NCBI GenBank assembly: GCA_024643785.1
Contig: JAHEMI010000005.1
Location: 1-53,309 of the forward strand
Length of the DNA stretch: 53,309 nt
Direction of reading: 5' to 3'
Source of the DNA: Burkholderiaceae bacterium
GTDB taxonomy: Bacteria; Pseudomonadota; Gammaproteobacteria; Burkholderiales; Burkholderiaceae_E
The position numbers and the translations under genes are program-made. The notes below the pieces were generated by a model. The model was given only the letters and a program-made list of their open reading frames with translations, was not told the origin of the DNA and made no database searches. Below, in pieces: positions 22,561-37,389 of this stretch. Position 1 is the first letter of the stretch. Every line of letters starts with the position of its first letter.

Positions 22561-23784
22561 ATGACGATGGCCGACAAGCGCGCCGATCACCCGACTGATC
22601 CGGTTCCCGGTTTTGACACCATGGCGGTGCGCAGCGGGCTGGAACGCACCCATTACCTCGAGCACAGCGAGCCGATCTTCCTGACCTCGAGCTTCGTGTT
22701 CGAGAACGCCGCGCAGGCTGCCGCGCGCTTCGCGGGCGACGAACCTGGTTTCGTCTATTCGCGGGCCAGCAATCCGACCGTGAGCGCGTTCCAGGAGCGC
22801 CTGGCGATGCTCGAGGGCGCCGAAGCGTGCGTCGCCACCGCCTCCGGAATGTCGGCGATCATGGCGACCGTGATGAGCCTGACCGCCAACGGCAGCCACG
22901 TCGTTGCCGCCCGGGAACTGTTCGGCGCAACCTTGCAGATGTTCAAGATTCTCGAGCGCTTTGGCGTCGCGGTCGACTACGTCAACGTGACCGACCCCGG
23001 GCAGTGGCGGGCGGCAGTGCGCCCCGATACGAAACTTTTCTACCTCGAGACGCCATCGAACCCGCTGACCGAGATCGCCGACCTGGCAGCGATCGGCGCC
23101 ATCGCCCGCGAGGCCGGGGTGCTGCTGGTCGTCGACAATTGCCTCTGTTCGCCGGCGCTGCAGCGGCCGTTGGCGCTGGGTGCCGACATCGTGGTGCATT
23201 CGGCGACCAAGTATCTCGACGGCCAGGGCAGGGTGCTGGGCGGAGCGGTGCTCGGCTCGCGCACCTTCATCGAGGAGACGTTGGTTCCCTTCGTTCGCGC
23301 CACCGGCCCGACGCTCTCCGCGTTCAACGCCTGGGTGCTGCTCAAGGGGATCGAAACCCTGGGGCTGCGCATGGAGCGCCAGTGCGCCAATGCGCTCGCG
23401 CTCGCGCGCTGGCTCGAGGCCAATCCGGCCGTCGAGCGGGTGCTGTATCCCGGGCTGGAATCACATCCCCAGCATCGCCTGGCGATGGCGCAACAAAGCG
23501 CCGGAGGTGCGGTCATCGCGTTCGAGGTCGGCGGAGGCGACGACGAAACCCGCCGCCGCCGGGCGTGGCAAGTGATCGACAACTGTCGCTTGCTGTCGAT
23601 CACCGCCAACCTGGGTGACGTCAAGACCACGATCACCCATCCGGCCAGCACCACCCACGCGCGGATCGGGCCCGAGGCGCGGCTGGCGGCCGGCATCGGC
23701 GAAGGGCTGCTGCGGGTTGCGGTCGGGGTCGAGAACGTAGCCGATCTCAGCGCCGACCTGGCACGCGGGTTGGCCGCGGGCTGA
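22561..23784 (+). CDS. metZ: O-succinylhomoserine sulfhydrylase
   Basis: PLP Cys/Met enzyme: DTMAVRSGLERTHYLEHSEPIFLTSSFVFENAAQAAARF..., VHSATKYLDGQGRVLGG. Confidence 0.92.
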   Translation: MTMADKRADHPTDPVPGFDTMAVRSGLERTHYLEHSEPIFLTSSFVFENAAQAAARFAGDEPGFVYSRASNPTVSAFQERLAMLEGAEACVATASGMSAIMATVMSLTANGSHVVAARELFGATLQMFKILERFGVAVDYVNVTDPGQWRAAVRPDTKLFYLETPSNPLTEIADLAAIGAIAREAGVLLVVDNCLCSPALQRPLALGADIVVHSATKYLDGQGRVLGGAVLGSRTFIEETLVPFVRATGPTLSAFNAWVLLKGIETLGLRMERQCANALALARWLEANPAVERVLYPGLESHPQHRLAMAQQSAGGAVIAFEVGGGDDETRRRRAWQVIDNCRLLSITANLGDVKTTITHPASTTHARIGPEARLAAGIGEGLLRVAVGVENVADLSADLARGLAAG

Positions 23785-23820
23785 GCGCAGCCCCGGTCGA
23801 CGGCCGGCGGGAAGCGCCGG

Positions 23821-27090
<3,270 letters not shown>

Positions 27091-27110
27091 GACTGTATAA
27101 ATATACAGTC
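27091..27110. promoter_or_regulatory. LexA/SOS box at dnaE2
   Basis: GACTGTATAAATATACAGTC: 9-bp perfect inverted arms, contains CTGT-N8-ACAG with all-A/T core; abuts the dnaE2 ATG (27088-27090, minus). Confidence 0.9.
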
Positions 27111-27249
27111 TTTTACATTGTTTCGGCGGCCAGAATTGTCGCTGGCCGGCAATTGCCCGATACTGGCACTGCCCAGGGTTAGGTCCTGCGCGACGGCAAT
27201 CGCCAGGCATCGGAAGCGCGCGTACGATCAAGGCGCAAAGGAGAGCGAA

Positions 27250-27654
27250 ATGACCATCGAGTTGAAGTACCTGGCTTGGGTGAGCGTGCTGACGGCCCTG
27301 ATCTGGATCCCCTACATCGTCAACTCGGTAACGGTGCGCGGACTGACTGACGCGCTCGGCTACACGCCGCATCTCAAGCCGCTCGCACCCTGGGCTACGC
27401 GGATGCGCGCCGCGCATTACAACGCGGTCGAGAACCTGGTGGTGTTCGCGACGCTGGTCCTGGTCGCCCACTCGAGCGGCGCCAACAGCGCGCTCACGGC
27501 CTTCGCGGCGATGGCCTACTTCTGGGCCCGGGTAGTGCACCTGATCGGCTACACCTTCGCATTTCCCTGGGTGCGCACGATTTCATTCCTCGCCGGCTTC
27601 CTCTGCCAGATGGCGATCGCCGGGCAGATTCTGCTGGGCGCGACGGCCCGCTGA
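27250..27654 (+). CDS. MAPEG family membrane protein
   Basis: MTIELKYLAWVSVLTALIWIPYIVNSVTVRGLTDALGY...RMRAAHYNAVENLVVFATLVLVAH...YFWARVVHLIGYTFAFPWVRTISFLAGFLCQ. Confidence 0.85.
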   Translation: MTIELKYLAWVSVLTALIWIPYIVNSVTVRGLTDALGYTPHLKPLAPWATRMRAAHYNAVENLVVFATLVLVAHSSGANSALTAFAAMAYFWARVVHLIGYTFAFPWVRTISFLAGFLCQMAIAGQILLGATAR

Positions 27655-27679
27655 GCTACCGACCGATCCTGGAGCAACC

Positions 27680-28612
27680 CTGACTTCCGAAGCCCTCGCA
27701 CGGCGCTCCCGCCAGGCGGTCATCGCCGGCATCGTCCTGGTGCTGGTCTGGGGCGCCAACTTCAGTGTCCAGAAATTCGTCTTCGGCCATACCGGACCGG
27801 GCGGCTTCCTGTTCGTGCGCTACCTGATCATGCCGCTGTGCGCGGCGGCGCTGCTCACCTATCGCCACGGCCTGGCGTGGCCGCGGGTCTCGCGCGCCGA
27901 CGCCTGGCGGCTGGTCGTGATCGGGCTGGCGGGACATCTGCTCCACGTCGGGCTGGTCACCTACGGGATCTTTCTCTCGACCGCCTTCTCCAGTTCGGTA
28001 ATCCTCGCCTGTGGTCCGGTCTTTACCCTGCTGATCCTGCGCGCCATGCGCGTCGAGACGCTGCGCCGGATGCAGGTGATCGGGGTGGCAATCGCGCTCA
28101 TCGGCGTGCTGCTGTTCCTCTCGGACAAGATGTTCGGCGGGCGCTGGCGCGCCTCGGGCGGCGACCTGGTGCTGCTGGTGGCCGCGACGTTCTTCTCCTA
28201 CTACACGGTGGCGGCGAAACCGCTGATCGACCGGTTGGGCAGCGTCACGGTGATGACTTACGCGACCATGATCGGTGCGGTGCCGCTGGTCCTGATCACC
28301 GCGCCGGAGGGAATCGCGATCGCGTGGAGCGCAATGCCGGCCACGGTCTGGCTGGGGATGCTCTGGGCGGTGATCATCTCGGCGTTCGGCGGCTGGCTTG
28401 CCTGGGGCTGGATCAACGGGGTCCGCGGCGTGGCCCGGACCGCGCCGCTGATGTACCTGATGCCACCCGTCGCGGGATTGGTTTCCTGGGCCATAGGCGG
28501 CGAAATCTTTACCACGGTCAAACTCGTGGGCGCCGCGATCACGCTGGGCGGAGTTGCCGTCGCCCAGTTCGCGGGTTCACCGCCCCCGGTGTATCCGGTT
28601 CCGCCCGACTGA
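27680..28612 (+). CDS. DMT/EamA-family transporter
   Basis: Multi-TM ...VIAGIVLVLVWGANFSVQKFVFGHTGPGGFLFVRYLIMPLCAAALL...; start ambiguous: CTG 27680 preceded by GGAG, or GTG 27740. Confidence 0.8.
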   Translation: MTSEALARRSRQAVIAGIVLVLVWGANFSVQKFVFGHTGPGGFLFVRYLIMPLCAAALLTYRHGLAWPRVSRADAWRLVVIGLAGHLLHVGLVTYGIFLSTAFSSSVILACGPVFTLLILRAMRVETLRRMQVIGVAIALIGVLLFLSDKMFGGRWRASGGDLVLLVAATFFSYYTVAAKPLIDRLGSVTVMTYATMIGAVPLVLITAPEGIAIAWSAMPATVWLGMLWAVIISAFGGWLAWGWINGVRGVARTAPLMYLMPPVAGLVSWAIGGEIFTTVKLVGAAITLGGVAVAQFAGSPPPVYPVPPD

Positions 28613-28768
28613 AGTACCCCGCGCCGCGTCGATGCGGCCATAGGTGCAATGCAGCAACATCAGGCCAGTAGCCTGGAGTAAACTCCGCGGGTCGAGACTC
28701 ACGAATGGGTCGTTCGCACGCATTGTCCTTTGCACTGATCTATAAGTCCTTTAAACAGGGAGAATTTG

Positions 28769-30100
28769 ATGACCAGTCTGAAACTAACAATTGGTCGAGC
28801 CGTCATGGCATCGGCCATTGCCGGAGCCACCTTCGGCGCCGCACCAGCGCACGCCGTCACCGAAATCCAGTGGTGGCACTCGATGGGCGGCGCGCTCGGC
28901 GAGTGGGTCAATGACCTCGCGGCCAATTTCAACAAGAGCCAGAGTGCCTACAAGGTAACTGCGGTCTACAAGGGCAGCTACGACGTGTCGATGACCGCCG
29001 GAATCGCGGCGTTCCGCGCCGGCAACGCCCCCGACATTCTCCAGGTGTTCGAAGTCGGCACCGCGACCATGATGGCCAGCAAGGGCGCGATCGTGCCGGT
29101 CACCCAGGTGATGAAGAAAGCCGGTGTCACCTTTGATCCCAAGGCCTATGTCGACGCCGTTGCCGGTTATTACACCGCTCCCAGTGGCGAGATGCTGAGC
29201 TTCCCGTTCAACAGCTCGACGCCGGTGTTCTACTACAACAAGGACGCGTTCAAGGCCGCCGGACTCGATCCGGCGAATCCGCCCAAGACCTGGCCCGAGG
29301 CCGTACTGGCTGCCGCCAAGCTCAAGGCGAGTGGACACGAGTGCCCGATGACTGCGAGCTGGATGGGCTGGACCCAGTTCGAGAACTTTGCCGCCTGGCA
29401 CAACATCGAATTCGCCACCAAGGGTAACGGGATGCGCGGCATGGACGCGCGCATGATGATCAACGGCCCCTTGTTCGTGCGCCACTTCACCAACCTTGCC
29501 AACATGTCCAAGCAGGGCTTGTTCGTCTACAAGGGTCGCGGCAACAAGGCTGATGCCACATTCGTGTCCGGTGAGTGCGCCATGACCACCGGCTCGTCGG
29601 GGCTGCGCGGCAATGTCGAGAAGAACGCCAAGTTCGCCTACGGCATTTCGACCCTGCTCTACTATCCGGACGTCCAGGGTGCGCCGCAGAACAGCGTGAT
29701 CGGCGGTGCCAGCCTGTGGGTCATGGCGGGCAAACCGGCCGACCACTACAAGGCGGTGGCGGAGTTCTTCAAGTATCTGTCGCAGCCTGATGTGGCCGCC
29801 GAGAGTCACAAGCGCACCGGTTACCTGCCGATCACCAAGGCGGCCTTCGAGTTGACCGAGAAGAGCGGCTTCTACAAGGAGAACGTGGGTGCCGACGTCT
29901 CGGTGACGCAGATGATCCGCAAGGTAACGGACAAGTCGCGCGGCATCCGGCTCGGCAATTTCGTGCAGATCCGCACCATCATGGACGAGGAAGTGGAGAA
30001 CATTCTCGGCGGCAAGGTCGGGGTCAAGGAAGGTCTCGATTCGGCTGTCAAGCGCGGCAACGAATTGCTCGAGCGCTTCGAGAAGGCCAACAAGGGTTGA
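28769..30100 (+). CDS. ugpB: sn-glycerol-3-phosphate ABC transporter substrate-binding protein
   Basis: Signal peptide then VTEIQWWHSMGGALGEWVNDLAANFNKSQSAYKVTAVYKGSYDVSMTAGIAAFRAGNAPDILQVFEVGTATMM. Confidence 0.95.
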   Translation: MTSLKLTIGRAVMASAIAGATFGAAPAHAVTEIQWWHSMGGALGEWVNDLAANFNKSQSAYKVTAVYKGSYDVSMTAGIAAFRAGNAPDILQVFEVGTATMMASKGAIVPVTQVMKKAGVTFDPKAYVDAVAGYYTAPSGEMLSFPFNSSTPVFYYNKDAFKAAGLDPANPPKTWPEAVLAAAKLKASGHECPMTASWMGWTQFENFAAWHNIEFATKGNGMRGMDARMMINGPLFVRHFTNLANMSKQGLFVYKGRGNKADATFVSGECAMTTGSSGLRGNVEKNAKFAYGISTLLYYPDVQGAPQNSVIGGASLWVMAGKPADHYKAVAEFFKYLSQPDVAAESHKRTGYLPITKAAFELTEKSGFYKENVGADVSVTQMIRKVTDKSRGIRLGNFVQIRTIMDEEVENILGGKVGVKEGLDSAVKRGNELLERFEKANKG

Positions 30101-30126
30101 CCGGTTGAGTTAACGCGGGTAACACT

Positions 30127-30159
30127 GGCGGGCGCTGGAAGGCGCCCGCCGCGTTTTTT
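30127..30159 (+). terminator. intrinsic-terminator-like hairpin between ugpB and ugpA
   Basis: GGCGGGCGC-TGGAAG-GCGCCCGCC stem-loop followed by GCG-T6. Confidence 0.8.
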
Positions 30160-30189
30160 GCAACAACAAGTCATCGTAAGCCGAGAATC

Positions 30190-31077
30190 GTGTCCGTCGA
30201 AAAGCGCGTCCTCTTTCGCTCCAGCTGGTTGCCCTGGGTGCTGATCGCGCCGCAGGTCGCGGTGATCAGCATCTTCTTCTTCTGGCCCGCCGGGCAGGCG
30301 ATCATCCAGTCGCTGCAGAGCCAGGACATCTTCGGGACTTCGACCGAGTGGGTCGGACTCGCCAATTTCCAGCGCGTCTTCAACGATCCCTACTACTGGG
30401 ATTCGTTCAAGACCACCGCGGTATTTTCGATTTCGGTCGCCGGGCTGGGAATCATCCTGTCGCTGCTGCTCGCGGTCATGGCCGATCGCGTCGTGCGCGC
30501 TGCGACCTTCTACAAGACACTGTTGATCTGGCCTTATGCGGTGGCGCCGGCGGTGGCTGGCGTGCTGTGGCTGTTCATGTTTGCGCCCAGCGTCGGTGTC
30601 GTCGCCTGGTGGCTGCGTGCCAGCGGGTTCCAGTGGAACCACATGCTCAATGGCAATCACGCGATGACGTTGATCGTGATGGCCGCGGTATGGAAGAATA
30701 TCTCGTACAACTTCCTGTTCTTCCTCGCCGGGTTGCAGTCGATACCGAAGTCGCTGATCGAGGCGGCGGCGATTGACGGCGCCGGACCATGGCGCCGATT
30801 CTGGTCGATCACTTTCCCGCTGCTCTCGCCAGTGGCGTTCTTCCTGCTGGTGATGAACGTCGTCTACGCCTTCTTCGACACTTTCGCGATCGTCGATTCG
30901 GCCACCGAGGGCGGCCCGGGCAAGGCCACTTCGATCCTGGTCTACCGTCTCTACTACGACGGCTTCAAGGCGATGGACATGGGCAGTTCGGCAGCGCAGT
31001 CGGTGGTGCTGATGGTGATCGTGGTTGCGCTCACCGTGGTCCAGTTCCGCTATATCGAACGCCGGGTCAATTACTGA
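30190..31077 (+). CDS. ugpA: sn-glycerol-3-phosphate ABC transporter permease
   Basis: [81 protein letters not shown] loop. Confidence 0.94.
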   Translation: MSVEKRVLFRSSWLPWVLIAPQVAVISIFFFWPAGQAIIQSLQSQDIFGTSTEWVGLANFQRVFNDPYYWDSFKTTAVFSISVAGLGIILSLLLAVMADRVVRAATFYKTLLIWPYAVAPAVAGVLWLFMFAPSVGVVAWWLRASGFQWNHMLNGNHAMTLIVMAAVWKNISYNFLFFLAGLQSIPKSLIEAAAIDGAGPWRRFWSITFPLLSPVAFFLLVMNVVYAFFDTFAIVDSATEGGPGKATSILVYRLYYDGFKAMDMGSSAAQSVVLMVIVVALTVVQFRYIERRVNY

Positions 31078-31086
31078 GGTTGCACG

Positions 31087-31938
31087 ATGGTTGAACGCCG
31101 CCCCTGGACTACCGCGCTGTCGCACCTGATCCTGATCATCGGCATCGCTATCGTTGCCTTTCCGGTCTACCTGACCTTTGTCGCCTCGACGCACGAGCGC
31201 GCCGAGATCGTGCAGGCGCCGATGTCGCTGGTGCCCGGGGACCAGATGATCGAGAACTACCAGACCGCACTGCTGGGCACGGGGGAAGGTCCGGGATCGA
31301 AGGCTCCCGTCGGGCGCATGATGTACGTCAGTCTGGTGATGGCGCTGACCATATCGATCGGCAAGATCGCGATCTCGCTGCTTTCGGCCTTTGCGATCGT
31401 GTATTTCCGTTTCCGCTTCAAGATGTTCATTTTCTGGGCAATTTTCGTCACCCTGATGCTGCCCGTGGAGGTGCGGATCGGTCCAACCTACCAGGTCATC
31501 TCGGATCTCGGAATGCTCAACAGCTTCGCGGGGCTGACGATCCCGCTGATCGCCTCCGCGACCGCCACCTTCCTGTTCCGCCAGTTCTTCATGACCGTAC
31601 CTGACGAGTTGGTCGAAGCGGCGCGGGTCGACGGCGCCGGGCCGATGCGCTTCTTCCGGGACATCCTGATCCCGATGTCGTCGACCTCGGTGGCGGCATT
31701 GTTCGTGATCCAGTTCATCTACGGCTGGAACCAGTACCTCTGGCCGCTGCTGATCACGACCGAGGAGAGGATGTATCCGGTGGTGGTCGGGATCCAGCAC
31801 ATGATTGCCGGTGGCGACGCCGCCAACGAGTGGAACCTGGTGATGGCGACCGCCATGATGGCGATGATTCCGCCGGCAGTAGTGGTGCTGGTGATGCAGA
31901 GGTGGTTCGTCAAGGGCCTCGTAGACGCCGAGAAGTAG
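31087..31938 (+). CDS. ugpE: sn-glycerol-3-phosphate ABC transporter permease
   Basis: [36 protein letters not shown]...; [22 protein letters not shown]. Confidence 0.94.
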   Translation: MVERRPWTTALSHLILIIGIAIVAFPVYLTFVASTHERAEIVQAPMSLVPGDQMIENYQTALLGTGEGPGSKAPVGRMMYVSLVMALTISIGKIAISLLSAFAIVYFRFRFKMFIFWAIFVTLMLPVEVRIGPTYQVISDLGMLNSFAGLTIPLIASATATFLFRQFFMTVPDELVEAARVDGAGPMRFFRDILIPMSSTSVAALFVIQFIYGWNQYLWPLLITTEERMYPVVVGIQHMIAGGDAANEWNLVMATAMMAMIPPAVVVLVMQRWFVKGLVDAEK

Positions 31939-31981
31939 CGGCACGCGACACAACGAAATACCGTTTTCTCCAAGGACAGGC

Positions 31982-33051
<1,070 letters not shown>

Positions 33052-33055
<4 letters not shown>

Positions 33056-33783
33056 CACCATGGCCCTATCCGGTGCTGGTTGCCCATCGCGGGGCCGGCA
33101 AGCTGGCGCCGGAGAACACCCTGGCGGCGCTGCGGCTGGGCGCACAGTTCGGCTACCGGATGTTCGAGTTCGACGTCAAATTGTGCGCCGACCACGAACT
33201 GGTGCTGATGCACGACGCGCTGCTCAATCGGACCACCAACGCAACCGGCCGCGTCGCCGCTGCGACACTGGCCGACCTGGCGCGCATCGATGCCGGCAGC
33301 TGGCACTCCGCGGCGTACGCCGGCGAGAGCGTGCCGACTCTGGCGCGGGTGGCAAGCTGGCTGCGGGCCAATGATCACCTGGCCAATATCGAGATCAAGC
33401 CCTCTCCCGGATCCGACGAAGAGACCGGTGCGGCGGTAGCGCTTGAAGTGCGCGAACTCTGGCGCGACGCAGCAGTGCCGCCGCTGCTGTCTTCATTCTC
33501 GGTGACGGCGCTCGAGGCGGCGCGCGCTCACGCGCCGGAGCTCCCGCGGGCACTGCTTTTCACGACCCTGCCGGAGGATTGGCTCGAGACCTGCCTCGGT
33601 CTTGGTTGCGTCGCCGTTGACACCCACTACGCGACGCTCTCTGCCGAGATCATCGCACGCGCCCACGAGGCCGGATTGCGGGTGGCGGCCTATACCGTCA
33701 ATGACCCCGAACGCGCCGAAGAATTGTTGGGCTGGGGTCTCGACGTCCTGATCACCGACGCCGTCGACCAGATCAAGCCCTGA
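33052..33783 (+). CDS. ugpQ: glycerophosphodiester phosphodiesterase
   Basis: [67 protein letters not shown] overlap with ugpC. Confidence 0.93.
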
Positions 33784-33814
33784 GTTGAGAGCCGCCCGCG
33801 GGCGCTGACCCGGG

Positions 33815-35299
33815 CTAGGGCATCGCCCAGTTGCGTGAGCGCTCCAGTGCCCGGCGCCATAGTTCGGTGCGGGTTGCTGCCTCGTCGCGCGAGATCGCTG
33901 GCTCAAAACGCCGGTCGACTTGCCAGTTGGCGCTCAGTTCGTCGGTATCAGTCCAGTAACCGACCGCCAGGCCGGCGAGGTAGGCCGCCCCCAGCGCCGT
34001 GGTCTCGGTAGTCTTTGGCCTGACCACCGGAACGCCGAGGAGATCGGCCTGGATCTGCATCAGCAGGTTGTTGGCGGTGGCGCCGCCATCGACCCGCAGC
34101 TCGACCAGCGCCCGGCCCGAGTCGGACTGCATGGCATCGAGCAGGTCGGCGCTCTGAAAGGCGATTGCCTCGAGCGCGGCGCGCGCGATCTCCGCGCGCC
34201 CGGAGCCGCGCGTCAGCCCGACGATGGTGCCGCGGGCGTAGGGATCCCAGTGCGGGCTGCCCAGCCCGGTGAAGGCCGGCACCAGCACCACGCCAGCGCT
34301 GTCGCCAACGCTGGCAGCCAGTGCCTCGATCTCGCTGGCATGTTTGATGATCTGCAGTCCGTCGCGCAGCCACTGCACCACTGCGCCACCGACAAAGACG
34401 CTGCCTTCGAGTGCATAACGGGTTGACTGTGTTTGCCAGCCCACTGTGGAGAGCAACCGGCTGCGCGAAGCAATCGGTTCTCCGCCGACATTCATGAGCA
34501 GGAAGCAGCCCGTGCCGTAGGTGTTCTTGGCCATCCCCGGCTCGAAGCACGCCTGGCCGAAGAGCGCCGCCTGCTGGTCACCGGCCAGTCCTGACAGCGG
34601 CACCTGGTGCCCGTCCAGCGTCACTTCGCCGCAGATTCCCGAGGACGGGACGATCTTCGGCAGGCAGGCGCGCGGGATGCGCAGCAGCTCAAGCATCTGC
34701 TCGTCCCATTGCAGCGTGCGCTGGTTGAGCAGCATGGTGCGGCTGGCATTGCTCGGGTCAGTGACATGCAGGCGCCCGGCGCTCAATTGCCAGGCCAGCC
34801 AGGTGTCGATGGTGCCGAAGGCGAGTTCGCCGCATTCGGCGCGCGCGCGCGCACCGGGAATGTTGTCGAGCAGCCACGCGAGCTTGGTGCCGGAGAAATA
34901 GGGGTCAAGCACCAGCCCGGTGCTCGCGGTGACGGCCGGCTCATGCCCGGCCTCCTTGAGCAGGGCGCAGGATTCGGCCGTGCGCCGATCCTGCCAGACG
35001 ATGGCGGGCGCCACCGGGAGGCCGCTGGCCCGGTCCCAGAGCACGGTAGTCTCGCGCTGGTTGGTGATCCCGATGGCCGCTACTTCAGAGGCTCTGGCGC
35101 CGGATTTCGCGAGCACCTCGGCGATGGTCGCGCGCTGCGTCTGCCAAATTTCGGTCGCGTCGTGTTCGACCCAACCCGGTTGCGGGAAATGCTGTTTGAA
35201 CTCGCGTTGCGCGACCGCGACGATCGTGCCGTCCCGGTCGAACAGGATCGAGCGCGAACTGGTTGTGCCCTGGTCGATGGCGAGGATAAGGCTGCGCAT
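33815..35299 (-). CDS. glpK: glycerol kinase
   Basis: [52 protein letters not shown]; start by homology at 35299. Confidence 0.96.
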   Translation of the reverse strand: MRSLILAIDQGTTSSRSILFDRDGTIVAVAQREFKQHFPQPGWVEHDATEIWQTQRATIAEVLAKSGARASEVAAIGITNQRETTVLWDRASGLPVAPAIVWQDRRTAESCALLKEAGHEPAVTASTGLVLDPYFSGTKLAWLLDNIPGARARAECGELAFGTIDTWLAWQLSAGRLHVTDPSNASRTMLLNQRTLQWDEQMLELLRIPRACLPKIVPSSGICGEVTLDGHQVPLSGLAGDQQAALFGQACFEPGMAKNTYGTGCFLLMNVGGEPIASRSRLLSTVGWQTQSTRYALEGSVFVGGAVVQWLRDGLQIIKHASEIEALAASVGDSAGVVLVPAFTGLGSPHWDPYARGTIVGLTRGSGRAEIARAALEAIAFQSADLLDAMQSDSGRALVELRVDGGATANNLLMQIQADLLGVPVVRPKTTETTALGAAYLAGLAVGYWTDTDELSANWQVDRRFEPAISRDEAATRTELWRRALERSRNWAMP

Positions 35300-35366
35300 G
35301 AAATAGTGCCTCTCGTGGTTTCCCGCAAGCCTACAATATTCGGGTGTGAGGGGCATTGTGCGACCA

Positions 35367-36881
35367 ATGAGTGAGGAAGAGGTGGAAGTTGACCTACTGG
35401 TGATAGGCGGTGGCATCAACGGGGTTGGGATCGCCCGGGATGCGGCTGGTCGGGGAATAAAGGTCTTGCTGTGCGAGAAGGACGACCTCGCGGGGCATAC
35501 CTCATCGGCGACCACCAAGCTGATCCACGGCGGGCTGCGTTATCTCGAACACTACGAGTTTCGGCTGGTGCGCAAGGCGCTCCAGGAACGCGAGGTGATG
35601 CTGCGCCTGGCGCCGCATATCACGCGCCCACTGCGCTTCGTGGTGCCGCACGACGCCAGCCTGCGGCCGATGTGGATGATCAGGGCCGGGCTGTTTCTCT
35701 ACGATCATCTGGCCCGCCGCGATCGCCTGCCGGGCTCCGAAGCCCTTGACCTGCGTACCCATGAAGCGGGCACTGCCCTCAAGCGCGACTATCGAGCCGG
35801 TTTTGCCTACTCCGACCTGTGGGTCGACGACGCCCGCCTGGTGGTGCTCAACGTGGTCGACGCTGCCGAGCACGGGGCGACCATCATGACCCGCACCATT
35901 TGCGAGCGACTCGAACGCAGCGCTTCCAGTTGGCGGGCGCAGCTGGTTGGCGACGACGGCACGGTGACCGAGGTCAACGCCCGAATGGTCGCCAACGTCG
36001 CCGGCCCTTGGGTCTCGCATTTCCTCGAACGATCGACGCCGGTGCACTCGAAGCGCGCCGTCCGCCTGATCAAGGGCAGCCACATCGTGGTGCGCAAGCT
36101 CTACGACCATCCTTATGCCTACCTGTTCCAGAATCCCGACGGCCGGGTGATCTTCTCGATTCCCTATGAGGGCGAATTCACGCTGATCGGAACGACCGAC
36201 CTCGAGTATCACGGCGATCCCGAGAAGGTCGAGATCGACCAGGCCGAGACCGAGTACTTGTGCTCGATGGCCAGTCGTTTCCTGGCCGCATCGATCACGC
36301 CCGACGATGTCGTCTGGAGCTACGCCGGGGTGAGGCCCCTGCTCGAGGACGAGTCGAGCGACCCGTCCGCGGTGACGCGCGATTACACCCTGGACCTGGA
36401 CGATTCGCAGGCGCCAATCCTGAGCGTATTTGGCGGCAAGCTGACCACGTTTCGCAAGCTTGGCGAGGAGGCGATGGAGATTATCGCGCCGCTGCTTGGG
36501 GCCTCGGAAAAGCCCTGGACCGAGACCGCGGTGCTGCCCGGCGGTGATATTCCGGACGGAGACCTGGCGCGCTTTGGTGCTGATCTGGAGAAGCGCTACC
36601 CGTGGCTCCCCGGAGCACTCGTCCGGCGCTGGTGCCGCAGCTACGGCAGCCGGGTCAGCCAGCTGGTTGGCGCCGCAACGGCGCTCACGGAACTTGGTGA
36701 AGAGGTCCTGCCGGGGCTGTACGCGCAGGAGATCGATTACCTGATCAACAACGAATGGGCCCGCACCGCCGAGGACATACTCTGGCGCCGCACCCGGCTC
36801 GGTCTGCACCTGCCGGCGGACGCCGAGGACACTTTACAGGGCTGGCTGGAGCGTGAACGACCTATAATGGGTCACAGGTAG
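35367..36881 (+). CDS. glpD: aerobic glycerol-3-phosphate dehydrogenase
   Basis: [68 protein letters not shown]; alternative start 35346. Confidence 0.95.
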   Translation: MSEEEVEVDLLVIGGGINGVGIARDAAGRGIKVLLCEKDDLAGHTSSATTKLIHGGLRYLEHYEFRLVRKALQEREVMLRLAPHITRPLRFVVPHDASLRPMWMIRAGLFLYDHLARRDRLPGSEALDLRTHEAGTALKRDYRAGFAYSDLWVDDARLVVLNVVDAAEHGATIMTRTICERLERSASSWRAQLVGDDGTVTEVNARMVANVAGPWVSHFLERSTPVHSKRAVRLIKGSHIVVRKLYDHPYAYLFQNPDGRVIFSIPYEGEFTLIGTTDLEYHGDPEKVEIDQAETEYLCSMASRFLAASITPDDVVWSYAGVRPLLEDESSDPSAVTRDYTLDLDDSQAPILSVFGGKLTTFRKLGEEAMEIIAPLLGASEKPWTETAVLPGGDIPDGDLARFGADLEKRYPWLPGALVRRWCRSYGSRVSQLVGAATALTELGEEVLPGLYAQEIDYLINNEWARTAEDILWRRTRLGLHLPADAEDTLQGWLERERPIMGHR

Positions 36882-36952
36882 TCTAAGGATGTCGGATCGC
36901 TGCCCCCAAGCTCGCGGGCGCAGATGCGGTCCCAATCGTTTCGGGGTGTCTA

Positions 36953-37327
36953 ATGGCGATAGATCGCGCTCAACTCGATGAACTGGTCACCAAGCTGCGC
37001 CGGCGTGCCGCGCGCCTGCACGACGAGGTCGCTGCCAAGCACCACGGTGCCGCAGCGCTGGAGTCGCCGGGCGAGGATCGCGAACGCGATAATGACGACA
37101 TGTCGTTCGTGATCAGCGAGGCCGAGGTTGAAACCGGCGAGGCGGAACGCGATGAACTGGAAATCGCTGCCATTGAGCGCACGCTGCATAGCATCGAGGA
37201 TGGCAGCTACGGGATATGTGTGCAGTGCGGGGTTGATATTCCCCCCGCGCGGCTGAAGGCGCAGCCGCTGGCGGTGCGCTGTGTCCCCTGCCAGGGCGCC
37301 CGGGAGCAGGCCCGGAAGCGGCGCTGA
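36953..37327 (+). CDS. TraR/DksA-type zinc-finger protein
   Basis: Coiled-coil N-terminal half plus IEDGSYGICVQCGVDIPPARLKAQPLAVRCVPCQGAREQ (CxxC-x17-CxxC). Confidence 0.9.
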   Translation: MAIDRAQLDELVTKLRRRAARLHDEVAAKHHGAAALESPGEDRERDNDDMSFVISEAEVETGEAERDELEIAAIERTLHSIEDGSYGICVQCGVDIPPARLKAQPLAVRCVPCQGAREQARKRR

Positions 37328-37389
37328 TCCCGGCCGCGACCGCGCGTTGAGCGCGGAGTTCGGCCGCCCCCAGTTCAGCCGGCGCGAGT

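Noticed and set aside
21013-23199. 728-aa minus-strand ORF antisense to purF/metZ
   Set aside because: Arg/His/Asp-rich translation with no recognisable family. Long antisense ORFs are common in high-GC DNA; purF and metZ on the other strand are unambiguous.
23785-23820. Possible bidirectional terminator in the metZ/dnaE2 convergent gap
   Set aside because: GC-rich sequence can form a small hairpin but no T-tract is present on either strand.
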